Notes under the pieces: model-generated
Seen by the model: the letters and a program-made list of their open reading frames with translations, nothing else
Database searches by the model: none
What the model was told of the DNA's origin: nothing
Translations under genes and position numbers: made by a program
Shown here: piece by piece, positions 19,953-36,403 of the stretch
Position numbering within the stretch: the first letter of the stretch is position 1
Layout: the number at the start of each line of letters is the position of its first letter
Source: Mycobacteroides salmoniphilum
GTDB lineage: Bacteria > Actinomycetota > Actinomycetes > Mycobacteriales > Mycobacteriaceae
NCBI RefSeq assembly: GCF_004924335.1
Contig: NZ_CP024633.1
Location: 3,658,001-3,722,000, forward strand
Length of the DNA: 64,000 nucleotides
Direction of reading: 5' to 3'

Positions 19953-21352
19953 GCGTCTTGCCTTTCCTGCCGCGCAGGTTCGCCGTGGTGCACAAAGTAG
20001 CCAAGCACCACAATCACGAACCACACCAGGCCCACGAAGATCGCGGTACGGCCGTCCTCCGTAAAGAACAGAAGCACCACCACGAGCGCCAGGAAGGCCA
20101 GCGCCAACACATTTGTCACCGGCGCACCGGGTAGCCTGTAATCCGAGGCGGGCAGCTCCCCGGCAGCGACCCGCTTCCGATAAATCAAGTGGGACACCAG
20201 GATCGAACCCCACACAAAAATGATGCCAATAGTGGATACCGACGTGATGTAGGCGAATGCCTTGTCCGGCGACAGCCAGTTGACGAACACGCCAATACCC
20301 ATGGCGAGCGCCGAGAAGCAGATGGCCAACATCGGGACGTGACGGGAGCTCAACGACTGCAGACCCACCGGGGCATCGCCGCGTTGCGCCAGGCTGCGCA
20401 CCATCCGGCCGGTCGAATAGATGCCCGAGTTACAGGAGGAAAGTGCGGCCGTCAGCAAGATGAAGTTCACGATGTTCGCCGCCTGCGGAATATTGAGGTA
20501 CTCGAACACCGCGACGAAGGGACTCTCACCCTTGTGGTAGTTCCGCCAGCCCTGGATCGACAGAATGACGATCAGCGCACCCACGTAGAACAACCCGATA
20601 CGGAATGGCAACGTGTTAATCGCCTTGCGCAGGGTCACTTTCGGGTTCTCGGCCTCCCCTGCCGTGACACCGACGAGCTCAACGCCGACGTAGGCGAACA
20701 CCACGATTTGCAGGCTCAGCAGGGCCTGACTGAATCCCGTCGGGAAGAACCCGCCGTCGTTCCAGAGATTGGCGACGGTGGGGCCCGATTCCGGCCCGAG
20801 TCCCGAAATAGGAAGTAGTACACCGATACCGATGATGATCATGCCGACGATCGCCGTCACCTTGATCATCGAGAACCAGAACTCCGCCTCACCGAAGATC
20901 TTCACCGATATCAGGTTGGCCCCAAACAGGAGGAGAAGGACGGCCAAGGCAGTGACCCACTGCGGCACACCAGGCCACCACCGTTGGATATACACGCCGG
21001 CGACGGTTATCTCCGCCATACATGTTGTGGCCCACACCGCCCAGTAGGTCCAGCCGTTGGCGAATCCGGCGAAACGCCCCATGAATTCCTCGGCATACTC
21101 GGAGATGCTGCCCGAGACTGGTCGATAGACCAGTAACTCACCGAGTGCGCGCATGATCACGAAGATGGCCAGACCCGCGACCAGATAGGCCAAGATGAGC
21201 GCCGGACCAGCCTTCTCAATCGCACCACCGGCGCCATAGAAGAGGCCAGTGCCGATGGCACCGCCGATCGCGATCATCTGCACGGTGCGGGCAGAGAGCC
21301 CACGTGAATATCCGGCGTCGGGCGTCTCGGACTCGGAATTGGCAACGGTCAT
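19949..21352 (-). CDS. Amino-acid permease, AAT family
   Basis: A 467-residue, about 12-helix transporter of the amino-acid/APC superfamily. The first helix has IAIGGAIGTGLFYGAGGAI, the G-x-G-x-G-L-F backbone-binding motif, followed by AGPALILAYLVAG and RALGELLVYRPVSGS. This is typical of AnsP, CycA and GabP-type proton symporters in the inner membrane. The substrate (asparagine, gamma-aminobutyrate, alanine or other) cannot be settled by eye. ATG 21352 is used; the longer frame to 21424 has no support. Confidence 0.85.
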   Translation of the reverse strand: MTVANSESETPDAGYSRGLSARTVQMIAIGGAIGTGLFYGAGGAIEKAGPALILAYLVAGLAIFVIMRALGELLVYRPVSGSISEYAEEFMGRFAGFANGWTYWAVWATTCMAEITVAGVYIQRWWPGVPQWVTALAVLLLLFGANLISVKIFGEAEFWFSMIKVTAIVGMIIIGIGVLLPISGLGPESGPTVANLWNDGGFFPTGFSQALLSLQIVVFAYVGVELVGVTAGEAENPKVTLRKAINTLPFRIGLFYVGALIVILSIQGWRNYHKGESPFVAVFEYLNIPQAANIVNFILLTAALSSCNSGIYSTGRMVRSLAQRGDAPVGLQSLSSRHVPMLAICFSALAMGIGVFVNWLSPDKAFAYITSVSTIGIIFVWGSILVSHLIYRKRVAAGELPASDYRLPGAPVTNVLALAFLALVVVLLFFTEDGRTAIFVGLVWFVIVVLGYFVHHGEPARQERQDA

Positions 21353-21506
21353 CGGAACATCATTGCGTGAGCAGACACTTATTGCAGAGGAAACCTCGGA
21401 CAGCCGTGCACAGTGGCGAGACAAACTGGCGCGTACGTGGAATTGCGGGCCGAAGATGAGTAATTGTGTGCTGAGTCAACTTCGCTGACCTGCATAGGCT
21501 TCTAGG

Positions 21507-21983
21507 GTGATCAAAGCATCAGTCTTCGAACGCATGATGTTGCCAGCGCTTACTGCGGTCTTCCCGTTCGCGATCATCGCCGGTCAACTCGGTCTCGATC
21601 TGTGTCGTTGGTGGATGGTCTACGACATCGCGGCTTCTGTGGCAATCGTGACCGGCATCGTCACCTTCGGCATGCGCAAGACCGCCGGTCCTATGCTGAC
21701 GGTGAGCTACCCCTGGGCGATCTACTGGGTTGGATTAGCCGCACTGACAGCCCTGCAGGGTTTCTTCTACGCGGAGCTCCGCAATCAGTGCCCCGTGTCC
21801 GGTCCGATCATCCCGATCGACATGCTGCTTGAGTGGCTTATTGCACCGACAGTACTCACGGTTGTGGCCGCCAGTGCGTTCCGATACACACGCACTGCCA
21901 CGGCCAGAAGAATGACGCGCGAGCACAAGGACACTGACGCAGATCGTCGACAGCGCGGACGGCGTGGAACCACGTGCGGGTGA
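21507..21983 (+). CDS. Small four-helix membrane protein, function unknown
   Basis: A 158-residue protein with hydrophobic helices at about residues 11-28, 36-56, 65-87 and 105-125, and a basic, disordered tail rich in Arg and Thr from residue 127. I recognise no family. It lies alone between the permease and the rpoC terminator. Moderate confidence that it is a real gene, because the hydrophobic pattern and codon use look natural. Confidence 0.6.
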   Translation: MIKASVFERMMLPALTAVFPFAIIAGQLGLDLCRWWMVYDIAASVAIVTGIVTFGMRKTAGPMLTVSYPWAIYWVGLAALTALQGFFYAELRNQCPVSGPIIPIDMLLEWLIAPTVLTVVAASAFRYTRTATARRMTREHKDTDADRRQRGRRGTTCG

Positions 21984-22058
21984 GGACCGGTGTCGTCCGG
22001 CACCGGACTGCTCCTGACGGGGCTCGTGCGACGCTGACGCGGGAGAGCGGGAGAAACG

Positions 22059-22090
22059 AAAAAGGCCCCCGGAATTACCCGGGGGCCCTT
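22059..22090 (-). terminator. Rho-independent terminator of rpoBC
   Basis: A perfect 9-bp stem, GGCCCCCGG (22064-22072) and CCGGGGGCC (22079-22087), has a 6-base loop. On the minus strand it is followed by five T residues (22063-22059). It lies 15-45 bases past the rpoC stop. Confidence 0.9.
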
Positions 22091-22104
22091 CTCGTGCTTA
22101 CGAC

Positions 22105-26052
<3,948 letters not shown>

Positions 26053-26087
26053 GTAAACTCCCTTTCCCCTTGCGGGATAGAATTCGG

Positions 26088-29576
<3,489 letters not shown>

Positions 29577-30140
29577 GATCGGTCCTCCAGTGTTGCCGCG
29601 CATCTGCGTTGTTTTGCGCAAGCAACGACCAAACACACACCCGATCGATCACAACATGAACCAACACCGTCGTGGCGAGGGAAGGTGGGCAGGAGGCAGC
29701 CAGCGCAACGTCTAACAATAGCGTACTATCGCGCAGCCTTCAACTGCCCGGTCAATTCTGCGGATCAGTGCTGGCTGGCGGCCTCACTGCATTCGCAAAC
29801 GTCCGTGCTGCCAAACAGAGTGACTCGTCGCACGCCGCCCGTCAAGAGATAGCGCCAGTATTTTCGGCGTTTCTTTTTCGCTATTTCGGCCGCCTTGGCC
29901 GGGCGTGGCCGCGCCGAGCGTCTGACTGAGCCCGGAGAAGTACCGCCGACGCTCGGCCGGCCCGCGGCGGATGGGCAGACGGGGGTAATGAGCACGATGG
30001 GCTGCCGTCGGGAAACGGCGACCGCGGGCCGTCGGCACGCAGGAATCCACGCCGTCCCGCCTCGCCCGGCGGGCAGGAGCGGCGACTGCCTCGGCCAGTA
30101 CGCTCCCGCAGGATCCAGCCCGACGACCACTCCGCACCCG
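29577..30140. other. rpoB upstream region, no gene seen
   Basis: About 560 bases between the molybdopterin oxidoreductase stop and rpoB. Several open frames cross it on both strands, but they overlap one another, lack family character and look like GC-driven artefacts. It carries the likely rpoB promoter (29715-29743) and a leader of about 130 bases. The section 29880-30140 is GC-rich and has no recognised signal or terminator. Confidence 0.6.
29715..29743 (-). promoter_or_regulatory. Likely rpoBC promoter
   Basis: On the minus strand, TTGAAG (29743-29738) and TATTGT (29720-29715) with a 17-base spacer fit SigA hexamers. A start near 29708 gives a leader of about 130 bases before the TTG codon. 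Additional upstream TTGACC/TTGACG elements suggest there may be more than one start. Confidence 0.5.
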
Positions 30141-32321
30141 TCACACGCGCGCCACCCTGACGGGCACCCCGTTGAGCCGCGCCATCCCGGCCAGCGCCTC
30201 CAGGTCCTCCGGCTCGCTGGACATCAGCACGTTGACGTTGGCGCCGGGGTTCGCATTGGCGGTCTGCCACGCACCGCCGCGGTTATGGCCCCATCCGTGC
30301 GGTACGGCGATAACGCCGGGAACGATGTCCTTGGTCGCCGCGGCGGGTAGCTCGATCTGTCCGTGCGGCGAGCTGATCCGGATCCGGTCATTGGTGGCGA
30401 TTCCCAGGCGGTCGGCATCGTCGACGTGAAGCTGAGCGCGCTGCATCCTCGCGCCGCGCATGAGCATCGGCGAGTTGTGCATCCACGAGTTCTCTGAGCG
30501 CGCCTCCCGCATCCCGATCAGCCGCATGGGGTAGTCCGGATCGCTGCGCCGCCCGGCCAGCGAGGCAATCTCCCGCTCTATGTCGTTGTGCTGCAGTCGC
30601 ACTCGGCCACCGCGGTGCACTACGGCCCGCCGCAGGCCGCCCTCGGGCACCATCGGCGCCACCACCTTGCCGTGGGGATGCTGCTCCACCAGGTTGCGGA
30701 AACTGACACCGCCCCGCCGCAGCCCAAACCAGTCACCGCCCTCGCCGAGGCGAATCACCATGTCGATCATCGGGCGCGGAGTGAGACGGCTACCGAACAG
30801 CGACATCAGCCTGCGAACGCCCTGAACCGCGCCCAATAGCGGGGTCATCCGCCACAGCCGCGCCGTCAGATCGTCGATGATCTCCCATTCCTGCCGAGCC
30901 AGGCCCGCCGGTGGGACGACGGCCTCACTGGCCTGACGGAACGGAGTGGGCTGCATCGACGGAAAGGCGACCGGAAAATCGTCGCGCTCATACATGGTGG
31001 TGGCCGGCAGGATGTAGTCGGCGTGGGCATTCGTCTCGTTGACGTAGAGGTCGATCGCAACCATGAGATCGAGCTGTTTCAGTGCACCTTCGAGCTCGTC
31101 GCCGTTGGGCACCGAGAGCGCCGGGTTTCCGGCACTTACAAACAACCCGCGCACCTGCCCCTTGCCCGGCGTGGTGATCTCCTTGGCCATCAGGGCCGCG
31201 GGTTCGGACCCGAGTACCGAAGGGAAACCGCCGATGCGTGAGCGGCGGCGCCGGTAGATCGCGCCGAGCGCCCGGCCCGCGACCTTCATGGCGTACCGCT
31301 CCCCCGGCATCCCGTACCCACCGAAGACCTGACCACCGGGGATGTCGGCGTTACCGGCGACGATGTTCACGACATTGAGCAGATAGCTCGTCAACGTCCC
31401 GTTCTCGCCGAGACAGATCCCGACGCGTCCATACACGGCCGCGCGGGGCGTGCCGGCAAGATCCCGCGCCAACCGGCGCACCGTCACCGGCTCGATCCCC
31501 GTCTTCGCATGAGTGGATTCGGGCGTGAAGTCCCGAGAGACGGCCTCGATCCAATCTATTCCGTTGGCTTGCTTAGTAATTCGCGCACGGTCAACCAGCC
31601 CCTCGGCGAACATCACCTGAATGAGCGATAGCATCAGGAAGGCGTCTCCGTCGGGGGTGATACCCATCCACTCGAACTCCGAGGCCGTCTCGGTACGGCG
31701 TGGATCGATGACGAGGACTCGCCCACCACGCTTGACTACCTCGCGCATCCGGTCCTTGATCCGTGGCATCGATAGCGCACTTCCATGTGACACCACGGGA
31801 TTCGCGCCGATCACGACCAGCAGGTCGGTACGCGGGATGTCGGGGATGGGAAACACCAGCGGCGACCCGTACAGCAGCTGACTGGCGACAAACTGATTGT
31901 TGATGTCTTGCGAACCGGCCGTGAACAGGTGGAACCCGGCACCTATCCCGCTGGTCATCAGCTGAAGCCACATGACGTGCGAGTAGCTAAATGCCCCGGG
32001 GTTTCCGAAGTACCAGGCCAGGCCGCCCGATCCGTGCGCGCGGTGGATATCTCGCACCCGGGCCGCGATATCGGCCATCGCGGTCTCCCAGTCCACCGGC
32101 TCGAACTCACCAGATGCGGTGCGCCGCAAGGGGACGGTTACCCGGTCCGGGTCGTTGTGTATCTCGGCGAAGGCAATGCCCTTCTGACAGGCAAAGCCCG
32201 CCGAGAGCGGATTCTCCTTGTCGGGACGCAGCGAGAGCAGCTTGCCGTCCTCGACCGTGGCGACCATCCCGCACAACGGCTCACAGATACGACAGAATGT
32301 CGCCTTCGTCTCGACTGTCAT
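30141..32321 (-). CDS. Molybdopterin-dependent oxidoreductase with [4Fe-4S] site
   Basis: A 726-residue enzyme of the DMSO-reductase (bis-MGD) family. The N-terminal cluster motif C10-x2-C13-x3-C17-x27-C45 is complete. The molybdopterin-binding core covers residues 50-550 (VVIGANPVVSHGS, YGRVGICLGENG, GNADIPGGQVFGGYG), and a C-terminal MGD-binding barrel follows (ENSWMHNSPML, HGWGHNRGGAWQT). No twin-arginine signal is seen, so it is probably cytoplasmic. No partner subunit lies nearby. It could be a formate-dehydrogenase-like or assimilatory reductase; the substrate is unknown. ATG 32321 is chosen over an in-frame GTG at 32339. Confidence 0.85.
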   Translation of the reverse strand: MTVETKATFCRICEPLCGMVATVEDGKLLSLRPDKENPLSAGFACQKGIAFAEIHNDPDRVTVPLRRTASGEFEPVDWETAMADIAARVRDIHRAHGSGGLAWYFGNPGAFSYSHVMWLQLMTSGIGAGFHLFTAGSQDINNQFVASQLLYGSPLVFPIPDIPRTDLLVVIGANPVVSHGSALSMPRIKDRMREVVKRGGRVLVIDPRRTETASEFEWMGITPDGDAFLMLSLIQVMFAEGLVDRARITKQANGIDWIEAVSRDFTPESTHAKTGIEPVTVRRLARDLAGTPRAAVYGRVGICLGENGTLTSYLLNVVNIVAGNADIPGGQVFGGYGMPGERYAMKVAGRALGAIYRRRRSRIGGFPSVLGSEPAALMAKEITTPGKGQVRGLFVSAGNPALSVPNGDELEGALKQLDLMVAIDLYVNETNAHADYILPATTMYERDDFPVAFPSMQPTPFRQASEAVVPPAGLARQEWEIIDDLTARLWRMTPLLGAVQGVRRLMSLFGSRLTPRPMIDMVIRLGEGGDWFGLRRGGVSFRNLVEQHPHGKVVAPMVPEGGLRRAVVHRGGRVRLQHNDIEREIASLAGRRSDPDYPMRLIGMREARSENSWMHNSPMLMRGARMQRAQLHVDDADRLGIATNDRIRISSPHGQIELPAAATKDIVPGVIAVPHGWGHNRGGAWQTANANPGANVNVLMSSEPEDLEALAGMARLNGVPVRVARV

Positions 32322-32413
32322 AGTCGGCACCGCTTTCACACGTCACACAGGGCTGACCCCTATTTGATAACGCGTGTTTGCAAATATCAACCCCGGATTC
32401 ACCGAGGCCGCTA

Positions 32414-33544
32414 CTACCCCCGTACGGGCGGGATCTGGCCCGTGGGAGCGTCGTCGTCATCGACCGTATGAATGGTCTGCGTGGGCTGCTCGGTGTGCGG
32501 CGGCGCCAACGTGGCGGTTGCCGCGGTACCGGGCTCATCGGCGAAGGTATGCACGGGGAACTGGTGAGTGCCCGCAAGGCTGTCCTGGATGGCGGCCTGC
32601 GCACTCGGCGGCAGCGAGTGCATCAGCTCACGCACCCGCGCCTGACGACGACCAACCGCCGCCCGCTCCGGCATACCGGGAGTGGCGATGATCTGCGGCG
32701 GCACACCCTCGATCTCCTCGACGCCACCATCGTGGTGGCCGGCGTCGACGAGGGCCTGCTCCTCGGCCATGGTGGCCTCGTCCTTTTCCTCGGACATACC
32801 GATCGGCCCGATGCGGCGACCGTTGAGGAACTGCCTGATCACCGGCTCGTCACTGGTTAACAGCACCTCACGGGGGCCGAACATGACGAGCTGGCGGCGG
32901 TACAGCATGCCCATGTTGTCCGGGACAGTACGGGCGATGTTGATGTTGTGCGTCACGATCAGGATCGTGGCGTCGATCTGCGCGTTGATGTCGATGAGGA
33001 GCTGGCTCAGGTAGGCGGTACGCACCGGGTCCAGACCGGAGTCCGGCTCGTCGCAGAGGATGATCTGCGGGTCCAGCACCAGCGAGCGGGCCAGGCCGGC
33101 GCGCTTGCGCATACCGCCGGAGATCTCACCGGGGAACTTGGTCTCGTGGCCGGTCAGACCCACGACGTCAAGCTTCTGCATGACGATGTCGCGGATCTCG
33201 GATTCCTTCTTCTTGGTGTGCTCACGCAAGGGGAAGGCGGTGTTGTCGTACAGGTTCATCGAGCCGAACAGCGCGCCGTCCTGGAACATCACGCCGAACA
33301 GCTTGCGGATCTCGTACAGCTCCTTGGAGGAGCACTCCATGATGTTGGTGCCGTCGACGTAGATGGCACCCTGCTCCGGACGCAGCAGTCCGATCAGCGA
33401 CTTCAGGAAGACGGACTTACCGGTACCGGACGGCCCCAGTAGCACGCTGACTTCACCCGGCGGCAGAGACAGGGTGACATTCTCCCAGATTCGTTGTGAA
33501 CCAAAGGACTTGGTCAAACCCTCAACGGAGACTTCTGCACCCAC
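32414..33544 (-). CDS. mceG: Mce transport ATPase MceG (Mkl)
   Basis: A 376-residue ABC ATPase that energises Mce lipid importers (cholesterol, fatty acids) at the inner membrane. Walker A is LLGPSGTGKS, the signature is ISGGMRKRAGLARSL, and Walker B is IILCDEPDSGLDP. A long mycobacterial C-terminal extension (from about residue 245, GRRIGPIGMSEEKDEATMAEE onward) is diagnostic of Mkl. GTG 33544 has GGAAGG eight bases upstream; a longer frame to 33571 is less likely. Its place between rpoB and the carotenoid oxygenase matches the M. tuberculosis order. The permease partners are elsewhere. Confidence 0.93.
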   Translation of the reverse strand: MGAEVSVEGLTKSFGSQRIWENVTLSLPPGEVSVLLGPSGTGKSVFLKSLIGLLRPEQGAIYVDGTNIMECSSKELYEIRKLFGVMFQDGALFGSMNLYDNTAFPLREHTKKKESEIRDIVMQKLDVVGLTGHETKFPGEISGGMRKRAGLARSLVLDPQIILCDEPDSGLDPVRTAYLSQLLIDINAQIDATILIVTHNINIARTVPDNMGMLYRRQLVMFGPREVLLTSDEPVIRQFLNGRRIGPIGMSEEKDEATMAEEQALVDAGHHDGGVEEIEGVPPQIIATPGMPERAAVGRRQARVRELMHSLPPSAQAAIQDSLAGTHQFPVHTFADEPGTAATATLAPPHTEQPTQTIHTVDDDDAPTGQIPPVRG

Positions 33545-33747
33545 CAGGCGATCCTTCCGCGACACGCACACGTCACCACCAACCCGGCCAGGCTGTGGTT
33601 CGGATCACTTTAGCGCATGCCCAGGAGCTGCATCGCGTTTGTGCCCAGACCAGCCCGTCGACTGGCTAACTGTGATAACCAGGCACTACGCGTTTAGTGC
33701 ACGCTGTCGCCGGTCTTCGGCCAACTCGCCCTCCCACGCGCCGACGA

Positions 33748-35118
33748 CTACTTGTCGGCGGGCTCGCTGTCCGCAGAATCATGCCGTCGGCGCTCCACGA
33801 TGAGCAGTGCCCCGGCCAGCAGCGCGATGAGCACGACGATCAACCCGACGACATCGGCGAAGACACTCGGATGTGTCAGGCCATATCCGGTCAGCAGATC
33901 CACCTCAGCACGCTGCCGAACGAACTGACCGAGGACAACACCCAGCGCAGAAGCGGTGACCGCCAGGCCCCCGACCACCGTCAGCTGCACCGGCGAAACC
34001 CCGTGGAACACCGCGTAGAAAAGGTAGACGGCCAGCGTCCCGATACCGGCCCCGGAGAACAGCAGACCCAGTATCAATCCCCCCTCAGTCGTCGCGGCGT
34101 CCAGTTCGATGACGGTCGCCACCACTCCGGCCACCAGCAACACCACACCCAGCACCGCGACGAGCGTCCGCTTGCCCGCGTCGATGAGGTACCCGGCGAC
34201 CGGAGACAAGACGAGTCCGGCGACAAAGAGAGCCAACGCGGGGGTGTCTGACGGCGCCTGCTCACGATCGATCGACCACCACATGGCGGCATGGTCGAAG
34301 TCGGCGAAACGCACGAGGAATGTGAGCACGGTGATGGCCAGCAGTGCCGCCAGCACGACGGGACGGGTCAGCACGTCCGCGGCGATCAGTGCCGCCGAGC
34401 CCCTGCGCCGCGTCTGCGCGAAGAGCGCACCGAAGGACGCCACCACGATGATCCCGAGGATCACCGCGCGCACCGGCGAGGATTCGTCGATCAGGAGCCA
34501 GGCCAGCGCGGACACCCCAACCAGCCACAGCAGCGCGCCAACGAGGTCGAAGGTGTCGAAGGTGCCAACGAATTCGCGGTGTGGCTGAGTGAGAACCACG
34601 ACCAGCACCACGACGGTCGCCGCAAGGATCCCGTAGGTGATCGGGCGCCAGTTCTGCGGCGAGTTGATGTCCAAAACCTGACCCGCCAGCATGGCCAACG
34701 GGTACATCGCCACCCAGAATCCCAAGGACAGACCGCGGCCCTGCCGAGGCGTCGAATGCAGGACGATCAGCATCGAGGCCACCATGGTCAGCCCAGCGCC
34801 CAGTGCCGAAACCAGCATCACCCAGGCAAGCAACGTCGCCGATCCCGGTATCAACGAACCGGCCGTCGACAGGCCCAGGATCACCAGGCCGGCGGCCAGG
34901 AAGGTTGTCGGCCGAATGTGATTTCCCAACCGGGCGAACACAAGCAATGTCACCACTGCCACCACGTCACCCGCGACGGTCGCCCACTCCACGGTGCCGA
35001 GGGCGTCATCACCCCGGTCCACTCCCCACACCGCCGCCAGACCGTGGTCCAGCATGGTCACCCTCGCCACCAGTAGCGCGGCGCAAGCGATAAAGACGTG
35101 CCGTACGGCCAGATTCAT
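33748..35118 (-). CDS. MFS-type multi-helix membrane protein
   Basis: A 456-residue protein with 12 to 14 hydrophobic segments and a short charged C-terminal tail. The pattern, including small-residue-rich helices and TPRQGRGLSLGFWVAMYPLAML, fits a major-facilitator transporter of the 14-helix drug-exporter type, but no signature is strong enough to name a substrate. The start is ATG 35118. It is encoded upstream of mceG on the same strand, about 200 bases apart, with no obvious functional link. Confidence 0.65.
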   Translation of the reverse strand: MNLAVRHVFIACAALLVARVTMLDHGLAAVWGVDRGDDALGTVEWATVAGDVVAVVTLLVFARLGNHIRPTTFLAAGLVILGLSTAGSLIPGSATLLAWVMLVSALGAGLTMVASMLIVLHSTPRQGRGLSLGFWVAMYPLAMLAGQVLDINSPQNWRPITYGILAATVVVLVVVLTQPHREFVGTFDTFDLVGALLWLVGVSALAWLLIDESSPVRAVILGIIVVASFGALFAQTRRRGSAALIAADVLTRPVVLAALLAITVLTFLVRFADFDHAAMWWSIDREQAPSDTPALALFVAGLVLSPVAGYLIDAGKRTLVAVLGVVLLVAGVVATVIELDAATTEGGLILGLLFSGAGIGTLAVYLFYAVFHGVSPVQLTVVGGLAVTASALGVVLGQFVRQRAEVDLLTGYGLTHPSVFADVVGLIVVLIALLAGALLIVERRRHDSADSEPADK

Positions 35119-35199
35119 GTCACCTTCATTCTCTCGTCGTGATCACTCTATGAGCCCCATCCACATTCGTCCTGCGATAGCCGTTATCGCCAGAGCTAC

Positions 35200-35796
35200 C
35201 TATGGACCGGCCGAGTCGGTTCTGCGCCTGCCCCGCGCCCATCGGATGGCCCGGAAGGCCACCCATCCCAGCGCGACCATCAGCATCAGCACCACGACAA
35301 ACGCAAGGATCGGCAACGCCAAGGCGAGAATCGTCAGGACCAGCGAAGTGCCATCTTCGGCAGTCGAGACCACCGGATTCCCCACGCCGGCAGTGGTGCC
35401 CGTCACAAAGGGACGTGCGACCGTTCGGCCGGCATGCACACTGCCGGCGGTGATGGCCCCGAGGATCGCCGCTACCGCCGGGGGCAGATTCGAGGAAAGG
35501 CTCGTTTCTGCCGTGAACAGAATGGCTCCCGAGGCCGGCGCGATGAATGTGCCGACCGCATGCAGGACCGAGTCCAGGGCCGGAATCTTGTCGCCGACGA
35601 GGTCGAGCACGAAGATGACCGCAAGAACGACGAGCGCCGGCGTAGAGGACAGCCAGCCATACGACGATCCGAGCTCGATCCACCCGAATCGATCGGCGGC
35701 ACCCACCGCGAGCAGCGGCAGCCAGGCATTCAGTCCGGCGGCACCGGAAAGCCCGAATGCCCCGAGGATGGCGCTGATGGCCGCGGTGATCTCCAT
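35200..35796 (-). CDS. DUF4126 membrane protein
   Basis: A 198-residue protein. GLSGAAGLNAWLPLLAVG near the N-terminus is characteristic of DUF4126, followed by VFVLDLVGDKIPALDSVLHA and further hydrophobic helices (about five in total), with a basic tail. The family is common in actinobacteria and uncharacterised. It is probably cotranscribed with the following MFS-type gene, 81 bases away. Confidence 0.8.
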   Translation of the reverse strand: MEITAAISAILGAFGLSGAAGLNAWLPLLAVGAADRFGWIELGSSYGWLSSTPALVVLAVIFVLDLVGDKIPALDSVLHAVGTFIAPASGAILFTAETSLSSNLPPAVAAILGAITAGSVHAGRTVARPFVTGTTAGVGNPVVSTAEDGTSLVLTILALALPILAFVVVLMLMVALGWVAFRAIRWARGRRRTDSAGP

Positions 35797-35847
35797 GTCA
35801 CGAGTGTGACGCGGTCACGCGGTTTCAGCGGCGATTTCCCGACGGCG

Positions 35848-36399
35848 TCACGCGTGTGTGTCGAGTTCGACGACCAGCGGTGTCCCGCCCTCGAACCAGG
35901 CGCGATGCAGTTCGACAATCTTGCGTCGGGATGGCAACCCCTTGCGGTGGAACATGTTTTCGACGTAGTCGAAGGGATGTATGACGCCGCAGAACCGCTC
36001 GCGGGCCGCGCCGTACACCGGGTCGCCGGTGGCGATCGGCCGAGCCGCCCCGGAGTACGTTCCGTCGGTGAGCCTCAGGCTCACCTGCGGGTTGGCCTGA
36101 ATATTCTTGACCCACAGGGTGTGCCGGCCGGTGATCGCGGCCAGATATGCCCTGTCCCCATCGCGCACCGCCTTGACGTACGTGATGCGCGGACTCCCGG
36201 ATTTTCTTCCGATGGTGGTCAGTACGCCGACACCGCGCGGCACCCGGATCGCGAACCATGGCCGATGTATCGCATGCAGCGCTCCGGCGAAACGACGGCG
36301 CTCTGCCAGCGGCGCCGCCGTCGTATCCAGCCCCGGCCTTCGTTCAAAGACGTACCGTCCGTCCGTGTAGCGCAACGACTCCGGCAGGGGGCCGTCCAT
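35848..36399 (-). CDS. Nitroreductase/deazaflavin-dependent oxidoreductase (DUF385, Ddn-like)
   Basis: About 183 residues of the split-barrel DUF385 family. The core motif VLTTIGRKSGSPRITYVKAV is followed by LWVKNIQANPQVSLRL. Members bind the deazaflavin F420 or heme; Ddn activates nitroimidazoles in M. tuberculosis. ATG 36399 lies four bases after the carotenoid oxygenase stop, and an ATG at 36426 would overlap it; either way the genes are coupled. It may act on a product of that oxygenase (inference). Confidence 0.8.
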   Translation of the reverse strand: MDGPLPESLRYTDGRYVFERRPGLDTTAAPLAERRRFAGALHAIHRPWFAIRVPRGVGVLTTIGRKSGSPRITYVKAVRDGDRAYLAAITGRHTLWVKNIQANPQVSLRLTDGTYSGAARPIATGDPVYGAARERFCGVIHPFDYVENMFHRKGLPSRRKIVELHRAWFEGGTPLVVELDTHA

Positions 36400-36403
36400 C
36401 GTC

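Noticed and set aside
29672..30350. Small open frames between the molybdopterin oxidoreductase and rpoB
   Set aside because: They overlap on both strands, lack domains and start signals, and run through the rpoB promoter. Treated as non-coding.
33684..33699. Small palindrome CACTA-cgcgtt-TAGTG upstream of mceG
   Set aside because: Only five-base arms, no matching promoter hexamers and no second copy. Too weak to call an operator or a terminator.
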